The notes beneath the pieces are model-generated. The model had not been told where the DNA came from, ran no database searches, and saw only the letters and a list, made by a program, of their open reading frames with translations. Positions 6,229-6,438 of a stretch of 6,438 nt of DNA are shown in pieces. The stretch is from Candidatus Gallimonas intestinigallinarum (GTDB lineage Bacteria > Bacillota_A > Clostridia > Christensenellales > Borkfalkiaceae), in contig DXBS01000055.1 in the NCBI GenBank assembly GCA_019116405.1, forward strand, positions 1 to 6,438, read 5' to 3'. The position numbers were made by a program, and so were the translations under genes. Position 1 is the first letter of the stretch; the number at the start of each line of letters is the position of its first letter.

Positions 6229-6438
6229 TTCACTTTTCCGCAAAAGCGCTTCCGCGCAAATTGGGACGCGCTGGCGCAAAAGCGTGGTTTTGCTTGCGCA
6301 GTAATTTATAGCAAAAGACGGAACGCTTTTCCTGCCTCTCCTGCAACTATAAAGAGAAGAAACAACAGCACCTCGTAAAAATATTTTCGAAGAAAAGATT
6401 TTTGCGAAGAGGAGCGGCAGGCATTCGGGCAAAGTATT

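Larger units (their letters stand above)
6089..6438 (-). other. Non-coding leader/intergenic region upstream of plsX
   Basis: No gene with a recognisable product or ribosome-binding site is seen on either strand over these roughly 350 bases. The plsX frame stays open but translates into low-quality sequence rich in Arg, Ser, Ala and Cys without a family match. A TATAAA (minus strand, plus positions 6305-6310) could serve as a -10 element but has no convincing -35 at proper spacing, so I do not call a promoter. I found no match to the FapR operator pattern that controls plsX in Bacillus. The notable content is inverted repeats (6140-6180, 6194-6228 and a smaller 6276-6293), which may structure the 5' leader. 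Confidence 0.55.

Noticed and set aside
6076..6432. N-terminal extension of plsX or an upstream small gene
   Set aside because: The frame is open but does not resemble PlsX, and the conserved MLKIIVDAMGGDHAP start has its own strong ribosome-binding site.

Overview
The window carries a three-gene minus-strand operon, plsX - rnc - smc, occupying positions 6075 down to 841. Its genes encode phospholipid-synthesis acyltransferase PlsX, ribonuclease III and the SMC chromosome-organisation ATPase. The gene order, overlapping stop/start codons, Shine-Dalgarno usage and fairly GC-rich third positions suggest a Gram-positive, Clostridia-like bacterium, perhaps an uncultured gut lineage. That placement is inferred from context and protein style. 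The usual Firmicutes neighbours acpP (between plsX and rnc) and ftsY (after smc) are absent from their expected places.

Right part (6076-6438): about 360 bases upstream of plsX with no convincing gene. It holds a strong ribosome-binding site and two sizeable inverted repeats that could be leader structures. Middle (841-6075): plsX overlaps rnc by 8 bases, and rnc overlaps smc by 4 (ATGA), so translation is probably coupled along the message. The smc frame is interrupted by one TAG codon immediately after the Walker B/D-loop, where the family has Glu. The remaining 66 codons, including the H-loop, are intact and end in TAA where SMC proteins normally end. This is a fresh nonsense mutation, a base error, or a readthrough/recoding event.

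Left part (1-840): no protein gene, but the densest structure in the window. Three related modules (54-142, 332-420, about 503-583) each have an A/T-rich hairpin, a TAAGYTC linker and a two-storey GC hairpin with a conserved CATAA-type internal loop. Between modules 1 and 2 the helix sequences differ but the pairing is kept by compensatory changes. About a dozen further hairpins fill the spaces. The region ends in two intrinsic-terminator-like structures, both followed by six T on the plus strand. The simplest reading is a large, ornate non-coding RNA of roughly 750 nt or more, transcribed rightward and convergent with smc, whose 5' end lies outside the window. I cannot assign it to a named RNA class; it is the best candidate for something undescribed here.
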